NCBI GenBank assembly: GCA_964636885.1
Contig: CAZWVA010000027.1
Coordinates: forward strand, 1 to 32,641
Source: CAZWVA01 sp964636885
Lineage (GTDB): Bacteria > Desulfobacterota_D > UBA1144 > Nemesobacterales > CSP1-2
DNA: 32,641 nt
Direction of reading: 5' to 3'
Every line of letters starts with the position of its first letter. The first letter of the stretch is position 1. The position numbers and the translations under genes were made by a program. Below, one piece after another: positions 22,179-31,480 of the stretch. Under the pieces are notes generated by a model. That model was not told the origin of the DNA. It was given only the letters and a program-made list of their open reading frames with translations, and did no database searches.

Positions 22179-22193
22179 TGTGTTCGGAACACA
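22179..22193. promoter_or_regulatory. 15-bp palindrome, candidate operator
   Basis: TGTGTTC-G-GAACACA is a perfect 7-bp inverted repeat with a one-base centre, upstream of the 22157 start. The size and position fit a dimeric repressor site; the regulator is not known. Confidence 0.5.
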
Positions 22194-22209
22194 TACATGG
22201 TTATTTAGA

Positions 22210-22237
22210 GGGGCAACTCCGGAGGATGAGTTGCCCC
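22210..22237. other. Perfect 10-bp hairpin in the 22158-22353 spacer
   Basis: GGGGCAACTC and GAGTTGCCCC flank an 8-base loop. The minus-strand RNA, the sense of the genes on either side, would show AUCCUCCG in the loop, complementary to an SD sequence. No U-run follows, so it is not a plain intrinsic terminator. Confidence 0.55.
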
Positions 22238-22353
22238 AGCCGGTGGTTTAGATCGCAGTGGGTAATGTGCGGTCTTCTTAATCTCGTCGTACGTTATCTT
22301 CCTCCGCATCTATGCTCTGCTTAAGCGTGCCCCATCACGTTTGTTCTCTCCGT

Positions 22354-22548
22354 TTACTTCCAGGGAGCCGAAAGATCATCGGGGTTCTGTATGTTCTTTA
22401 GCCACTTCGACCTATCGTATCGGGCGGCAGAGAAAATGAGTATCACGTTCGTAGCTATAACGGCCTCGGGTGTCGATTTCGTATCCTCCGCTCTTTGCTT
22501 TATTATCTCGAATATGGGATCGGGTATCTGTATAGTTACACTTGCCAT
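22354..22548 (-). CDS. Small ribbon-helix-helix-like protein
   Basis: A 64-residue protein. The start (ASVTIQIPDPIFEIIKQRAE, then TKSTPEAVIATNV) resembles the strand-helix-helix of RHH DNA-binding or antitoxin proteins, but the C-terminal tail (WLKNIQNPDDLSAPWK) is not typical and there is no toxin partner. AAGGAGG precedes ATG 22548. It lies 52 bases downstream of the nitroreductase on the same strand and is likely in its transcript. Confidence 0.6.
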   Translation of the reverse strand: MASVTIQIPDPIFEIIKQRAEDTKSTPEAVIATNVILIFSAARYDRSKWLKNIQNPDDLSAPWK

Positions 22549-22600
22549 GGTTTTTTAGCCTCCTTAATATGGTTTCTCTTTAAATCAGCCGTTCTCTCGG

Positions 22601-23629
22601 CTAGTCCTCTGCACCTATACCTCTTTCCTTTCTGTACTGGTCTAAAACCTCTCTCTTTACGGTTGGCTTCACCTGGAAGTCGACCTCGATCTCTTTGGGG
22701 ATTATCTTCTCGAGTTCTTCTTTAGGGAGCGGTTCCAGTTTCTTATCCACAGCGATTTTATCGTCATTGAGCTGTGATGGACCTAGCTTCCAGTCTGTAA
22801 GCCACTCGTCGCCGAGGCCGAACCTCTTGGTTAGCCTGTTGATTTCTTCCAGTCTTCCCGGAAGAGGACCCGGTCGTTGTATGAGTTTTAGTTCCTTGAG
22901 TAACTCGACTACCTTCTCGTCTCTTCTAAACGGTTTACCTACCTTCCTCTCAAAAAACATGGTCTCAAATGGGGGTCTCCCTCTGGAGCCTCCTCCCTCG
23001 ATTCCCTCTGCGGGATAACCCACTGTCAAGAGCCAGCAGAAGACATAAGAATCGGGAAGATCGAAATACTTTTTAACGTTTCTTCTGGCTCCACCGCTTG
23101 CCCCGTTTAAACAGGTTCCAAGCCCTAGTGCCGTTGCGGTTATTATCGCGTTTTGCAGGGCGTTCCCAAGATCGATGGCAGCTAGCCTGTGGAGAATGGC
23201 ATCCGGAAGAAGGGCGGGGAGTGGAAAAAGCCTTCTCACTCTGTCGTATTCCCAGCCGTGTGCTTTATCTAGAGCCCCTGTTCTCATTAGATCATGCAAC
23301 TGTTGTCCCTGTGTGTCATAAGCGGCCAAATCGTAACACCAGAACATAAGAACGGGGGCCATTTGTGTCGTTATCTGACTCCAGTCGGATATATACTCCC
23401 ATATATCGGGGTCTTCATCCCTGTAACAGACAATGGCCCTTTGTCCGTTGTAGTTACCGGCCGTAGGGGCGAGTCTTGAGGCTTCAAGCATGGCCTGTAT
23501 CTTCCATCTCTCTACGGGCTTATTGGGCTCATACCATCTTATGGATCTTCTGAGCCCTATTGCCTCTAGTGCGTCTAGAGGCTTTACTTCTTCTGGTTTT
23601 GGAATTTCATCCGATATTAGCTTGCTCAT
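22601..23629 (-). CDS. Nitroreductase-family FMN oxidoreductase with C-terminal extension
   Basis: A 342-residue protein. The nitroreductase fold spans about residues 18-230: IGLRRSIRWYEPNKPVERWK and LEASRLAPTAGNYNGQ (FMN-binding Arg/Ser region), AALGLGTCLNGASGG-like central helix segment (ALGLGTCLNGASGG) and WLLTVGYPAEG. About 110 extra C-terminal residues rich in Lys, Pro and Leu are unlike the standard family and of unknown role. A strong SD (AAGGAGGA) precedes ATG 23629. The promoter is covered by an operator-like array, so expression is probably tightly controlled. Substrate unknown. Confidence 0.85.
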   Translation of the reverse strand: MSKLISDEIPKPEEVKPLDALEAIGLRRSIRWYEPNKPVERWKIQAMLEASRLAPTAGNYNGQRAIVCYRDEDPDIWEYISDWSQITTQMAPVLMFWCYDLAAYDTQGQQLHDLMRTGALDKAHGWEYDRVRRLFPLPALLPDAILHRLAAIDLGNALQNAIITATALGLGTCLNGASGGARRNVKKYFDLPDSYVFCWLLTVGYPAEGIEGGGSRGRPPFETMFFERKVGKPFRRDEKVVELLKELKLIQRPGPLPGRLEEINRLTKRFGLGDEWLTDWKLGPSQLNDDKIAVDKKLEPLPKEELEKIIPKEIEVDFQVKPTVKREVLDQYRKERGIGAED

Positions 23630-23661
23630 TGTTTATTCCTCCTTGATGGTGTAAGCTAACT

Positions 23662-23701
23662 CTAATATTGTCATATTAGTATATTCTAATATAATTGTCA
23701 A
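23662..23701 (-). promoter_or_regulatory. Nitroreductase promoter with triple CTAATAT operator array
   Basis: On the minus strand, a perfect -35 TTGACA (23696-23701), 17 bases, and a -10 TAATAT (23673-23678). Three copies of the 7-mer CTAATAT in alternating orientation (23662-23668, 23673-23679 inverted, 23686-23692) cover the spacer and -10, giving two overlapping inverted repeats. Confidence 0.65.
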
Positions 23702-23788
23702 TAGAAAAATACGTGCAGGCATTATTGTTAAAAGAGGGGAAACGGTATATTCGGATAAGCCGAAGGGGAAAAGATGGTAATCATCGTT

Positions 23789-23794
23789 TATAAT
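23789..23794 (+). promoter_or_regulatory. Candidate -10 box for ppc
   Basis: TATAAT with no convincing -35, giving a leader of about 60 nt. An additional AAGGAGG at 23798-23804 lies too far upstream of the ppc start to serve it. Confidence 0.35.
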
Positions 23795-23862
23795 ATTAAG
23801 GAGGTGAAACAAAAGGCGATCCGTTATGCCTCGGCTTGTACATGAGGCAAAGGGGGAAGAAT

Positions 23863-26643
23863 ATGAATCACACGGTCGAATCTAAAGAACCAGTTGCCGA
23901 TAAGGAAAAGCCACTGCGTCGCGACGTACGGTTTCTGGGAAACCTCCTTGGTGAGGTTCTTATAGAGCAGGAAGGGAGAAGGATATTCGATATCGTCGAG
24001 AGGATAAGGTTCCTCACAAAGGAGATGAGAAGGAACTATGTCAGGGACCTTAAGGAGGAGCTCGTCTCTATGATCCGAAACCTTACCCCGGACGATCTCT
24101 ATAAGGTCACCCGTGCATTTACCCTTTATTTCAAGCTGGTAAACATAGCGGAGCAGAACCACCATATAAGGAGGAGGCGTGAATACGAGTTCATCTCCGA
24201 TATAGCGGATTCGAGAGAGGGCTCTATAAAGAGCCTATTCCCTCGGCTTAAGGGAATGGGGATTGGCTTTGATAGATTCTACGAGCTTATGTGTAGGATG
24301 TCCATAGAGCTCGTACTCACCGCCCATCCAACTGAGGTTAACCGCCATATAGTGCTTGAGAAGTTCCGTCTTATATCAGTGCTTTTAAAGGAGCTCGAAA
24401 ACCCGATCCTCACACCCGATGAAAGGGAAAGGATAGAAAGGGAAATACGTGCCGAGATAGTGAGTCTCTGGCAGACCGAGGAGGTTCCTCCCTATAAGAT
24501 CTCTCCCATTGATGAGGCTAGGAACGTTCTCTACTACTTTAAGGAGACGATCTTTGATGCCCTTATCAATACGTATGAGGAACTGGAAAACCAGATAAAG
24601 AAACACTACGGATTGCGGGATATCAGGATTCCCGCCTTTATCAGGTTCGGTTCCTGGGTGGGCGGCGATAGGGATGGGAATCCGTACGTGACTCATAAGG
24701 TGACATACAGGGTTCTACGGATGCATAAGAAGCTCGCACTCGAAAGATACGTTGAAGAGATAAGGCGGATAAAACGTCAACTGAGTTCCTCGGCAAGGAT
24801 AGTTCCCGTAAGCCCTGAGCTTATAGAATCGGTTAAGAGGGACAGGGTACTTTTTCCAGAAGAGATCGATATAAAGAACCCCTTCGAGTTTTATCGGATC
24901 AAGCTCGAATACATACACAAGAAGATACTAAATACGATCCTGGCAAACGATGGAGAGGAAACCAATAGCCATTACTACTCAAAAAAGGAGGAACTCTTGG
25001 AGGATCTCCTTATAATTGATAGGAGTCTCAGACAAAACAGGGGAGAACGACTGGCGGATTCGGGGTTAAAGAGGTTGATCCGTTTGGTGGAGCTCTTTGG
25101 TTTTCACCTTGCAAAACTGGATATTAGGCAGCACAGCTCGCTTCATTCGGCGGCCATATCTGAAATCACAGAGCGTATGGGGCTCGTTAACTACGGAGAA
25201 ATGGATGAAGATGAAAGATTCGACTGGCTTTCAAAAGAGATAAATAACCCTCGCCCCCTCATCCCGGATTGGCTTACACTCTCGGAAGAGACAAAGGAGG
25301 TACTCGAAACCCTGAGATGTGTAAAACGCTCCCTCGAGGAGATAAGCCCAGAGGCGATTGATACGTATATAGTAAGCATGACACACGATGCGAGTAACGT
25401 ACTCGAGGTGTTACTCCTCGCAAAAGAAGCCGGGCTCTACTTTGCAGACCGGGATACCGTTATATCGAGGCTTAACATCGTTCCCCTTTTTGAGACTATA
25501 GAGGATTTCAGACGCGCTCCCCAGATAATGAGAAAACTCTACTCGAATCCCGTATACGCTAGGCATCTTAAGGCGAGGGGAAATATCTCCGAGATCATGA
25601 TCGGCTATTCGGATAGCGGAAAGGACGGCGGGCTTCTCTCTGCGAGTTGGGAGAGTCATAAGGTCCAGAGGGCGTTAAAGAGGGTTGCAGATGAATTCGG
25701 ACTGAGACAGAGGCTCTTTCATGGAAGAGGGGGGAGCGTTAGCAGAGGGGGAGGGCCAACTAATAGGGCCATCCTAGCCCGTCCCCCCGGAACGGTAGAC
25801 GGGCTCATAAAGATCACCGAGCAGGGGGAGGTCATATACAGCAATTACTCGCTTCCAGAGATCGCCCAGGACAACCTTGAGCTCATAACCTCGGCGGTTG
25901 TTCTGGTGAGCCTTGAGAATAGGGAGATAAAACCGGAGTGGGAAGAGGTGATGGAGGAGATTTCCGAAAACGCAAGGCGTATCTGGCGGGCCCTCGTCTA
26001 CGAAGACCCCGACTTCTACACTTATTTCAGGCAGGCTACGCCCATATCCATGATAGAGCAGATGCACATGGGTTCACGTCCTTCCAAGAGGAGGCAGAGC
26101 GAGCGCATAGAGGACCTGAGGGCGATTCCCTGGGTTTTTAGCTGGACACAGAACCGCCATCTCCTTACCGGACTCTACTCTGTGGGCTCCTCACTCGATG
26201 GATTCATAAAGAAAGACCCGGAGCGTAACCTGGCCATCCTAAAGGACATGTACAGGAATTGGAGGTTCTTCGGTTCCTTCATTGACAACGTCCAGATGAC
26301 CATGGCCAAGGCCGATATGTGGATAGCGCTTGAATACTCCTTTCTCGTGAGACCGAGAGAGGTGGGAAAGCGTATATTCGAGCGGATAAGAAACGAGTAC
26401 AGGCTTATAGAGGAAACGGTTCTTAAAATAACCGACCAGAAAAGGATCCTCGATAATAATCCCTTTCTTCAGAAAACGGTTGAGCTCAGGAATCCCTATA
26501 TAGATTCCCTAAGCTACATCCAGGTGGGGCTTCTAAGGAGGCTTAGTAAGGGGGACTTTACCGAGGGTGAGGAATCAAAACTCATTGAGAACCTCAAGCT
26601 AAGCATAAACGGGATTGCGGCGGGTATGAAGAGCACGGGATAA
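23863..26643 (+). CDS. ppc: Phosphoenolpyruvate carboxylase
   Basis: A 926-residue enzyme that fixes bicarbonate onto PEP to give oxaloacetate. Catalytic His155 is in VLTAHPTEVNRH, Lys587 in GYSDSGKDGG, and His620/Arg622 in LFHGRGGSVSRGGGP. The C-terminus (IAAGMKSTG) matches the family's usual ending at the active site, with Ser for the common Asn. Full length. The start is set at ATG 23863 with AGGGGG 6 bases upstream; ATG 23842 and a TTG at 23836 are in frame but lack an SD. Part of a same-strand run with the mini-membrane protein and pyc. Confidence 0.97.
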   Translation: MNHTVESKEPVADKEKPLRRDVRFLGNLLGEVLIEQEGRRIFDIVERIRFLTKEMRRNYVRDLKEELVSMIRNLTPDDLYKVTRAFTLYFKLVNIAEQNHHIRRRREYEFISDIADSREGSIKSLFPRLKGMGIGFDRFYELMCRMSIELVLTAHPTEVNRHIVLEKFRLISVLLKELENPILTPDERERIEREIRAEIVSLWQTEEVPPYKISPIDEARNVLYYFKETIFDALINTYEELENQIKKHYGLRDIRIPAFIRFGSWVGGDRDGNPYVTHKVTYRVLRMHKKLALERYVEEIRRIKRQLSSSARIVPVSPELIESVKRDRVLFPEEIDIKNPFEFYRIKLEYIHKKILNTILANDGEETNSHYYSKKEELLEDLLIIDRSLRQNRGERLADSGLKRLIRLVELFGFHLAKLDIRQHSSLHSAAISEITERMGLVNYGEMDEDERFDWLSKEINNPRPLIPDWLTLSEETKEVLETLRCVKRSLEEISPEAIDTYIVSMTHDASNVLEVLLLAKEAGLYFADRDTVISRLNIVPLFETIEDFRRAPQIMRKLYSNPVYARHLKARGNISEIMIGYSDSGKDGGLLSASWESHKVQRALKRVADEFGLRQRLFHGRGGSVSRGGGPTNRAILARPPGTVDGLIKITEQGEVIYSNYSLPEIAQDNLELITSAVVLVSLENREIKPEWEEVMEEISENARRIWRALVYEDPDFYTYFRQATPISMIEQMHMGSRPSKRRQSERIEDLRAIPWVFSWTQNRHLLTGLYSVGSSLDGFIKKDPERNLAILKDMYRNWRFFGSFIDNVQMTMAKADMWIALEYSFLVRPREVGKRIFERIRNEYRLIEETVLKITDQKRILDNNPFLQKTVELRNPYIDSLSYIQVGLLRRLSKGDFTEGEESKLIENLKLSINGIAAGMKSTG

Positions 26644-26706
26644 AGGGGGGTGGGTCTCTATAGACCCGAATAGAAGTCATTGTTTAGTGTTTAGGAGGAT
26701 AAAGCC

Positions 26707-26934
26707 ATGAAAGTGGTAATCCTTATGGGTATTGTCTTTGTCCTTATAGCCTGTATATTCCCACCCCGAAGGATCTATTATGGAGACGATGCGTTCCTCG
26801 GTAAATACGGCTTCTTGTTCACGTTACCTGGGTCGATATATCAGTCGCTTGACCTTAAGATTCTAATCACAGAGGTCCTTGTAATCGTCGCACTCACGGG
26901 GGCCGTTGCGGTACTGATAAGGAGCCTAAAATGA
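26707..26934 (+). CDS. Two-TM mini membrane protein between ppc and pyc
   Basis: A 75-residue protein with hydrophobic segments at about residues 2-18 (VVILMGIVFVLIACIF) and 51-70 (ILITEVLVIVALTGAVAVLI), and a central polar loop containing RRIYYGDDAFLGKYGF. AGGAGG lies 7 bases before the ATG. Not recognised as a named family. It is 63 bases after ppc and 132 before pyc. Confidence 0.7.
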   Translation: MKVVILMGIVFVLIACIFPPRRIYYGDDAFLGKYGFLFTLPGSIYQSLDLKILITEVLVIVALTGAVAVLIRSLK

Positions 26935-27066
26935 GACCCCGGTAAGGCATTTTTGGACTTTAAAAGGCGATAAAAGGCTGTATAATAACTTGCCTGGAAA
27001 TTCAGGGTCTTATTACAGAACGGTATATCCGTTTATTAAGAGACCGTTAAGCAAATAGGAGCGGAT

Positions 27067-30000
27067 ATGGGTCGAGGAAACTCTAAAAGGAGATCTATAA
27101 GGCCGTTTCGCAGGGTAATGGCGGCAAACCGCGGGGAGATAGCCATACGCGTCTTCCGTGCCTGTACGGAGCTCGGAATTACCACGGTTGCCATATACTC
27201 CGAGGAGGATGCCTTCTCCCTCCACCGTAATAAGGCGGACGAGGCCTACCTCATAGGGAAGGACAAGGGGCCGGTTGAGGCCTATCTCGATATCGAGGGC
27301 ATTATCAGATTGGCCCGTGACAAGAGGGTTGATGCCATACATCCTGGATACGGGTTTGTGTCTGAGAATGCGGACTTTGCCCGTGCCTGCATCGAGGCGG
27401 GAATCGCCTTTATAGGTCCGGACCCAGACACGATAGCCCTCATGGGGGATAAGGCCGAGGCAAGGCGCCTCGCCAAGAGCCTAGGGATACCCATTGTGCC
27501 TGGGACTGAGGGGTTTATAAAAAGCGACGAAGAGGCCATTGAATTCGCCGAGACCCACGGCTATCCGGTGCTTCTCAAGGCGGCTCACGGCGGGGGAGGA
27601 AGGGGCATAAGGGTCGCCCACGACCGTAAGACCCTTCTTGAGAACCTCGCCCAGGCGCGCTCAGAGGCCCGGGCCGCCTTTGGAAGCGATGCGATAATAC
27701 TAGAGAGGTACATTCAGAACCCAAAGCACATCGAGGTACAGGTCTTGGGGGATAAGTACGGAAACGTAGTTCACCTCTTCGAGCGTGATTGTTCCGTGCA
27801 GAGGAGGCACCAGAAGGTTACAGAACTCGCCCCCGCCATCACACTCGACCCGGAATTAAAGGAGAGGATCTATGAAGCCGCCCTCAGGATCGCCCGTGCC
27901 GTGAATTACACGAGTGCGGGTACGGTTGAATTCCTGGTGGATGGAAGAGGGGATTTCTACTTTATAGAGATGAACACCCGTATACAGGTGGAGCACACGG
28001 TTACGGAGGTAATAACAGGGATCGATCTCGTTCAGTCACAGATCCGTATAGCAGAGGGATACAGGCTGTCCGACCCTGAGATCGGGATTCCCAAGCCATC
28101 CGCTATAGGGAGCAGGGGCTATGCGCTTCAGTGCCGCATCACTACAGAAGACCCGACAAATAACTTTAGACCCGATATCGGACGCCTCATCGCCTACCGT
28201 TCCCCGGGTGGTTTTGGCATAAGGCTTGATGCGGCAAGTGCCTACGTCGGGGCCGTGATCACCCCCTACTATGACTCTATGCTCGTTAAGGTTACGTCCT
28301 GGGGGCTTACATTCGATCAGTGTATAAGCAAGATGGACCGTGCCCTAAGGGAGTTTCGAATACGCGGAGTAAAGACAAACATACCTTTTCTCCTTAACGT
28401 AATAAGGCATCCGGTCTTTAGAAAGGGCGAATGTACCACCACCTTTCTCGAAGAACACCCCGAGGTCTTCGAGATCCAGGAGCCTCGTGACAGGGCAACG
28501 AGGATACTCAATTTTATAGGTGATGTCACAGTAAACCGTGCCATCCCTAGGCCTCCCGGTTGGGCAGAGCGTCCCCCACTTACTCCACGCGTCCCCGAAA
28601 TAGACTCAGCTCCAATAGAGGTTCCTGAGCACCGCCGGGTCTTCGAGAGGGAGGGTCCCATTGGATTGGCGAAGTGGGTTCTAGGCCAGAGGCGCCTTCT
28701 TGTGACTGACACCACGTTTCGGGATGCACATCAATCCCTTCTCACAACACGCATGAGGACATACGATATGGTTCGGATTGCCCGTGCTACAGCCATTCTC
28801 GGCAGGGATATATTCTCATTCGAGATGTGGGGTGGGGCGACCTTCGATGTGTGTCTCAGGTTCCTAAAGGAGTGCCCCTGGGAGCGTCTCGGGCGCCTGA
28901 GGGAGGCCATGCCGCACTCCATGTTTCAGATGCTCATACGCGGTGCGAATGCGGTAGGGTACGCAAACTACCCGGACAACGTCGTTCGTGAGTTCATAAA
29001 GGAGGCCGCCTCTTCGGGAATAGACATATTCCGCATATTCGACTGCTTTAACTGGATTCCAAACATGAGGGTCGCAATCGAAACCGCCCTAGATACGGGG
29101 AAGGTGGTGGAGCCCGCCATATGCTATACGGGTGACATCACTGACCCAAGGCGGGATAAGTACACACTCAAGTACTACGTTGACCTTGCAAAGGAGCTCG
29201 AAAGGATGGGGGCCCATTTTATCGCCATAAAGGACATGGCCGGACTCTGTAAGCCCTATGCGGCTCAAAAGCTCGTCCGTGCAATCAAGGAAGAGACAGG
29301 ATTACCACTCCATTTCCACACCCATGCTACAAGCGGAAACGGCGAGGCCACCGTGCTTAAGGCCGCAGAGGCCGGGGCCGACATAGTGGATCTCGCCATA
29401 AGTACGATGTCGGGGCAGACCTCTCAGCCCAGTCTAAACGCGGTGGTGGCGGCTCTAGAGGGTACGGAGCGTGACACGGGGATAGACGTGGTAGGACTCC
29501 ATAAGCTCTCCTCATACTGGGAGGCCGTGCGCGAGTATTACGCTCCATTTGAGGGTGATATGAAGACCTCCAATGCCGATGTCTATCTCTACGAGATTCC
29601 GGGTGGGCAGTACACCAATCTCCGTGCCCAGGCCCAGGCGCTCGGACTCGGTGACAGGTGGGAGGAGATTAAACGCATGTTTGCGGATGTAAACAGGCTC
29701 TTTGGTGATATCATAAAGGTTACCCCATCATCAAAGGCGGTGGGTGATCTCGCCCTATTCCTCGTGCAGAACAGATTGACCGCAGAGGATGTGGTAAAGA
29801 AGGCCGATCAGCTTAGCTTTCCAGAATCCGTGGTCGATATGATGCGTGGCAATCTTGGGCAGACCCCAGGTGGGTTCCCACCCGATGTGCAAAGGGCAAT
29901 CCTTAAGGGCGAGGAGCCAATACACGTTCGTCCGGGTGAACTTATCCCACCCGCTGATTTTTCCGCCACTGCAAAGAGGCTGGAGAAACAGCTTGGACAC

Positions 30001-30546
30001 CCGATAAACAGGCGGGACCTCTTATCTGCCCTCCTTTATCCGGGTGTCTATGAGGAGTTTGATAGGCACCGCACCCTGTATGGGGATACATCTGTGGTGC
30101 CTACCCCTGTCTTTTTCTATGGCATGCAGGCGGGGGAAGAAACGACGGTTGAGATCGAGGAGGGAAAAACCCTGCTTATAAGGCTTTTTGCCATTGGAGA
30201 GGTTGAGCCGGATGGCAGGAGGCCACTTCTCTTTGAGCTAAACGGCCAGCCAAGGCCGCTCAGGATCCAAGACAAAGCCGCCGCCGCAAAGGTGGTTGAG
30301 ATAAGGCCAAAGGCCGATACGACCAATCCCCAGGAGGTGGGCGCACCGCTTAGTGGTAAGATCGTGAGGTTCTTCGTTAAAGAGGGAGACAGGGTTAATA
30401 GGGATCAGCCCCTATTCGTGATCGAGGCCATGAAGATGCAGACGAATATCAAGGCGCTCGAGGACGGTGTCATCGGAAGGATCCTGGTCTCGGAAGGGGA
30501 GAGCGTCGAGGCAGGGGACCTCGTTCTCCGCCTTACCCAGGGCTAG
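27067..30546 (+). CDS. pyc: Pyruvate carboxylase, single-chain
   Basis: An 1159-residue biotin enzyme making oxaloacetate from pyruvate. The biotin carboxylase domain (about 15-470) shows VMAANRGEIAIRVFRACTEL and HGGGGRGIRVA. The carboxyltransferase domain (about 535-1000) begins LLVTDTTFRDAHQSLLTTR, with metal-ligand-type Lys722 in IAIKDMAGLCKPY and FHTHATSGNGEAT. The biotinyl domain (about 1090-1159) carries Lys1123 in IEAMKMQTN. Full length, fused form. GGAG lies 5 bases before ATG 27067. It neighbours ppc, giving two routes to oxaloacetate. Confidence 0.98.
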   Translation: MGRGNSKRRSIRPFRRVMAANRGEIAIRVFRACTELGITTVAIYSEEDAFSLHRNKADEAYLIGKDKGPVEAYLDIEGIIRLARDKRVDAIHPGYGFVSENADFARACIEAGIAFIGPDPDTIALMGDKAEARRLAKSLGIPIVPGTEGFIKSDEEAIEFAETHGYPVLLKAAHGGGGRGIRVAHDRKTLLENLAQARSEARAAFGSDAIILERYIQNPKHIEVQVLGDKYGNVVHLFERDCSVQRRHQKVTELAPAITLDPELKERIYEAALRIARAVNYTSAGTVEFLVDGRGDFYFIEMNTRIQVEHTVTEVITGIDLVQSQIRIAEGYRLSDPEIGIPKPSAIGSRGYALQCRITTEDPTNNFRPDIGRLIAYRSPGGFGIRLDAASAYVGAVITPYYDSMLVKVTSWGLTFDQCISKMDRALREFRIRGVKTNIPFLLNVIRHPVFRKGECTTTFLEEHPEVFEIQEPRDRATRILNFIGDVTVNRAIPRPPGWAERPPLTPRVPEIDSAPIEVPEHRRVFEREGPIGLAKWVLGQRRLLVTDTTFRDAHQSLLTTRMRTYDMVRIARATAILGRDIFSFEMWGGATFDVCLRFLKECPWERLGRLREAMPHSMFQMLIRGANAVGYANYPDNVVREFIKEAASSGIDIFRIFDCFNWIPNMRVAIETALDTGKVVEPAICYTGDITDPRRDKYTLKYYVDLAKELERMGAHFIAIKDMAGLCKPYAAQKLVRAIKEETGLPLHFHTHATSGNGEATVLKAAEAGADIVDLAISTMSGQTSQPSLNAVVAALEGTERDTGIDVVGLHKLSSYWEAVREYYAPFEGDMKTSNADVYLYEIPGGQYTNLRAQAQALGLGDRWEEIKRMFADVNRLFGDIIKVTPSSKAVGDLALFLVQNRLTAEDVVKKADQLSFPESVVDMMRGNLGQTPGGFPPDVQRAILKGEEPIHVRPGELIPPADFSATAKRLEKQLGHPINRRDLLSALLYPGVYEEFDRHRTLYGDTSVVPTPVFFYGMQAGEETTVEIEEGKTLLIRLFAIGEVEPDGRRPLLFELNGQPRPLRIQDKAAAAKVVEIRPKADTTNPQEVGAPLSGKIVRFFVKEGDRVNRDQPLFVIEAMKMQTNIKALEDGVIGRILVSEGESVEAGDLVLRLTQG

Positions 30547-30970
30547 TTCCTTCTAATCTTGTGGTTCACTGCCTTTCCATTATATACACGTTATGGGATA
30601 ATGTATCAAAATGAGGAGCTAAACCGCGGAATCCTAAGGGACCGAGGCCCAAGGCTTGAGTTCTCCAGATGGGAGACGGACGCATATCCCGGATTTTACC
30701 GGAAGACGATCTCTCTAATAATGGTCTAGGGATCTCATACTATTCTAAGGATGAGTATGAAAAGGCAATCGGCTATTACGAGAAGGCCCTCTCAATAGGA
30801 AGGACTAAATCCATAAGTCAGGGTAATATACGCATCGAAAACCGGATCTATCTATATAGAGGAGCTTAAAGACCTCAGAATCTCCTTTAAGATATACGTA
30901 AGGCGATTTAACGCCTTTAATACCGTCTATTATCCGTCTAATGAATCGAGCGAAGAGGTATCGATTCAGG
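30547..30970. other. Intergenic stretch after pyc
   Basis: No intact gene seen other than the TPR fragment within it. A second plus-strand frame from about 30820 to 30984 is open (IEELKDLRISFKIYVRRFN) but starts after a stop without an SD, consistent with decay. A short inverted repeat (CTTAAAG...CTTTAAG) lies near 30867-30893 without a U-run. Confidence 0.4.
30669..30869 (+). pseudogene. TPR-repeat fragment
   Basis: A 66-codon frame with one clear TPR-like unit (NNGLGISYYSKDEYEKAIGY, then YEKALSIG). The start lacks an SD and no second complete TPR follows, so it looks like the remnant of a longer TPR protein. Whether it is expressed cannot be told. Confidence 0.4.
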
Positions 30971-31480
30971 CTAGGTGTGGATAGACCTTAATACCCTCTC
31001 CTCGATCCCGATCCTTCTCCTAAGCAGGATTAGGTTAAGAAAACCGAATGCCACGGCCGTTATGTAACACGAGAAGATAAGGGGTATCACCGCTATCTCC
31101 ACTGCGACCGCTATGTAGTTCGGGTGTCTCAGGTATCTATAAGGGCCTTTTGTAACGATTTTATGGTTTGGCGAGACGAGGACCTTCGTGTTCCAGAAAA
31201 CCCCTAGGCTATATATCGCCCAGTACCTAAGAAACTCCGCAGAGATTAAGAGGAGAGCGAGGGGAAGCCAATAGGGGTTTAACCCTCTACCGAGTAAGAC
31301 CCTCTCCGAGATGAGGGAGAGGAAGAAGGCTACATGCATAGAGACGATCACCCTGTACCCCTTCTTATCGAACTCAACTGCCCCCTCGGCCTTAAGCCTC
31401 CTCTCGTTCCGTTTTGCAAGTACGAGCTCGGCTATCCGCTGTAGAATCAAAAAGAGGAGAAATACCGGGAAGGCCGTCAT
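30971..31480 (-). CDS. bpsB: ICMT-family methyltransferase, BpsB/SrsB-like
   Basis: A 169-residue polytopic membrane protein of the isoprenylcysteine carboxyl methyltransferase family. The start LQRIAELVLAKRNERRLKAE matches BpsB of Bacillus. The SAM-binding region KGPYRYLRHPNYIAVAVE and the C-terminal RIGIEERVL are present. In bpsAB/srsAB systems this enzyme O-methylates the alkylpyrone or alkylresorcinol made by the linked type III PKS. It starts by an ATGA overlap with the PKS gene, strongly supporting a shared pathway. Confidence 0.9.
   Translation of the reverse strand: MTAFPVFLLFLILQRIAELVLAKRNERRLKAEGAVEFDKKGYRVIVSMHVAFFLSLISERVLLGRGLNPYWLPLALLLISAEFLRYWAIYSLGVFWNTKVLVSPNHKIVTKGPYRYLRHPNYIAVAVEIAVIPLIFSCYITAVAFGFLNLILLRRRIGIEERVLRSIHT

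Noticed and set aside
22354..22548. Antitoxin of a toxin-antitoxin pair
   Set aside because: The fold is only RHH-like and no toxin gene is next to it; the neighbour is a nitroreductase.
23836..23862. Upstream TTG/ATG starts for ppc
   Set aside because: No SD before either; AGGGGG is correctly spaced for ATG 23863.
26652..26667. Intrinsic terminator after ppc
   Set aside because: The stem is only six pairs and no U-run follows.
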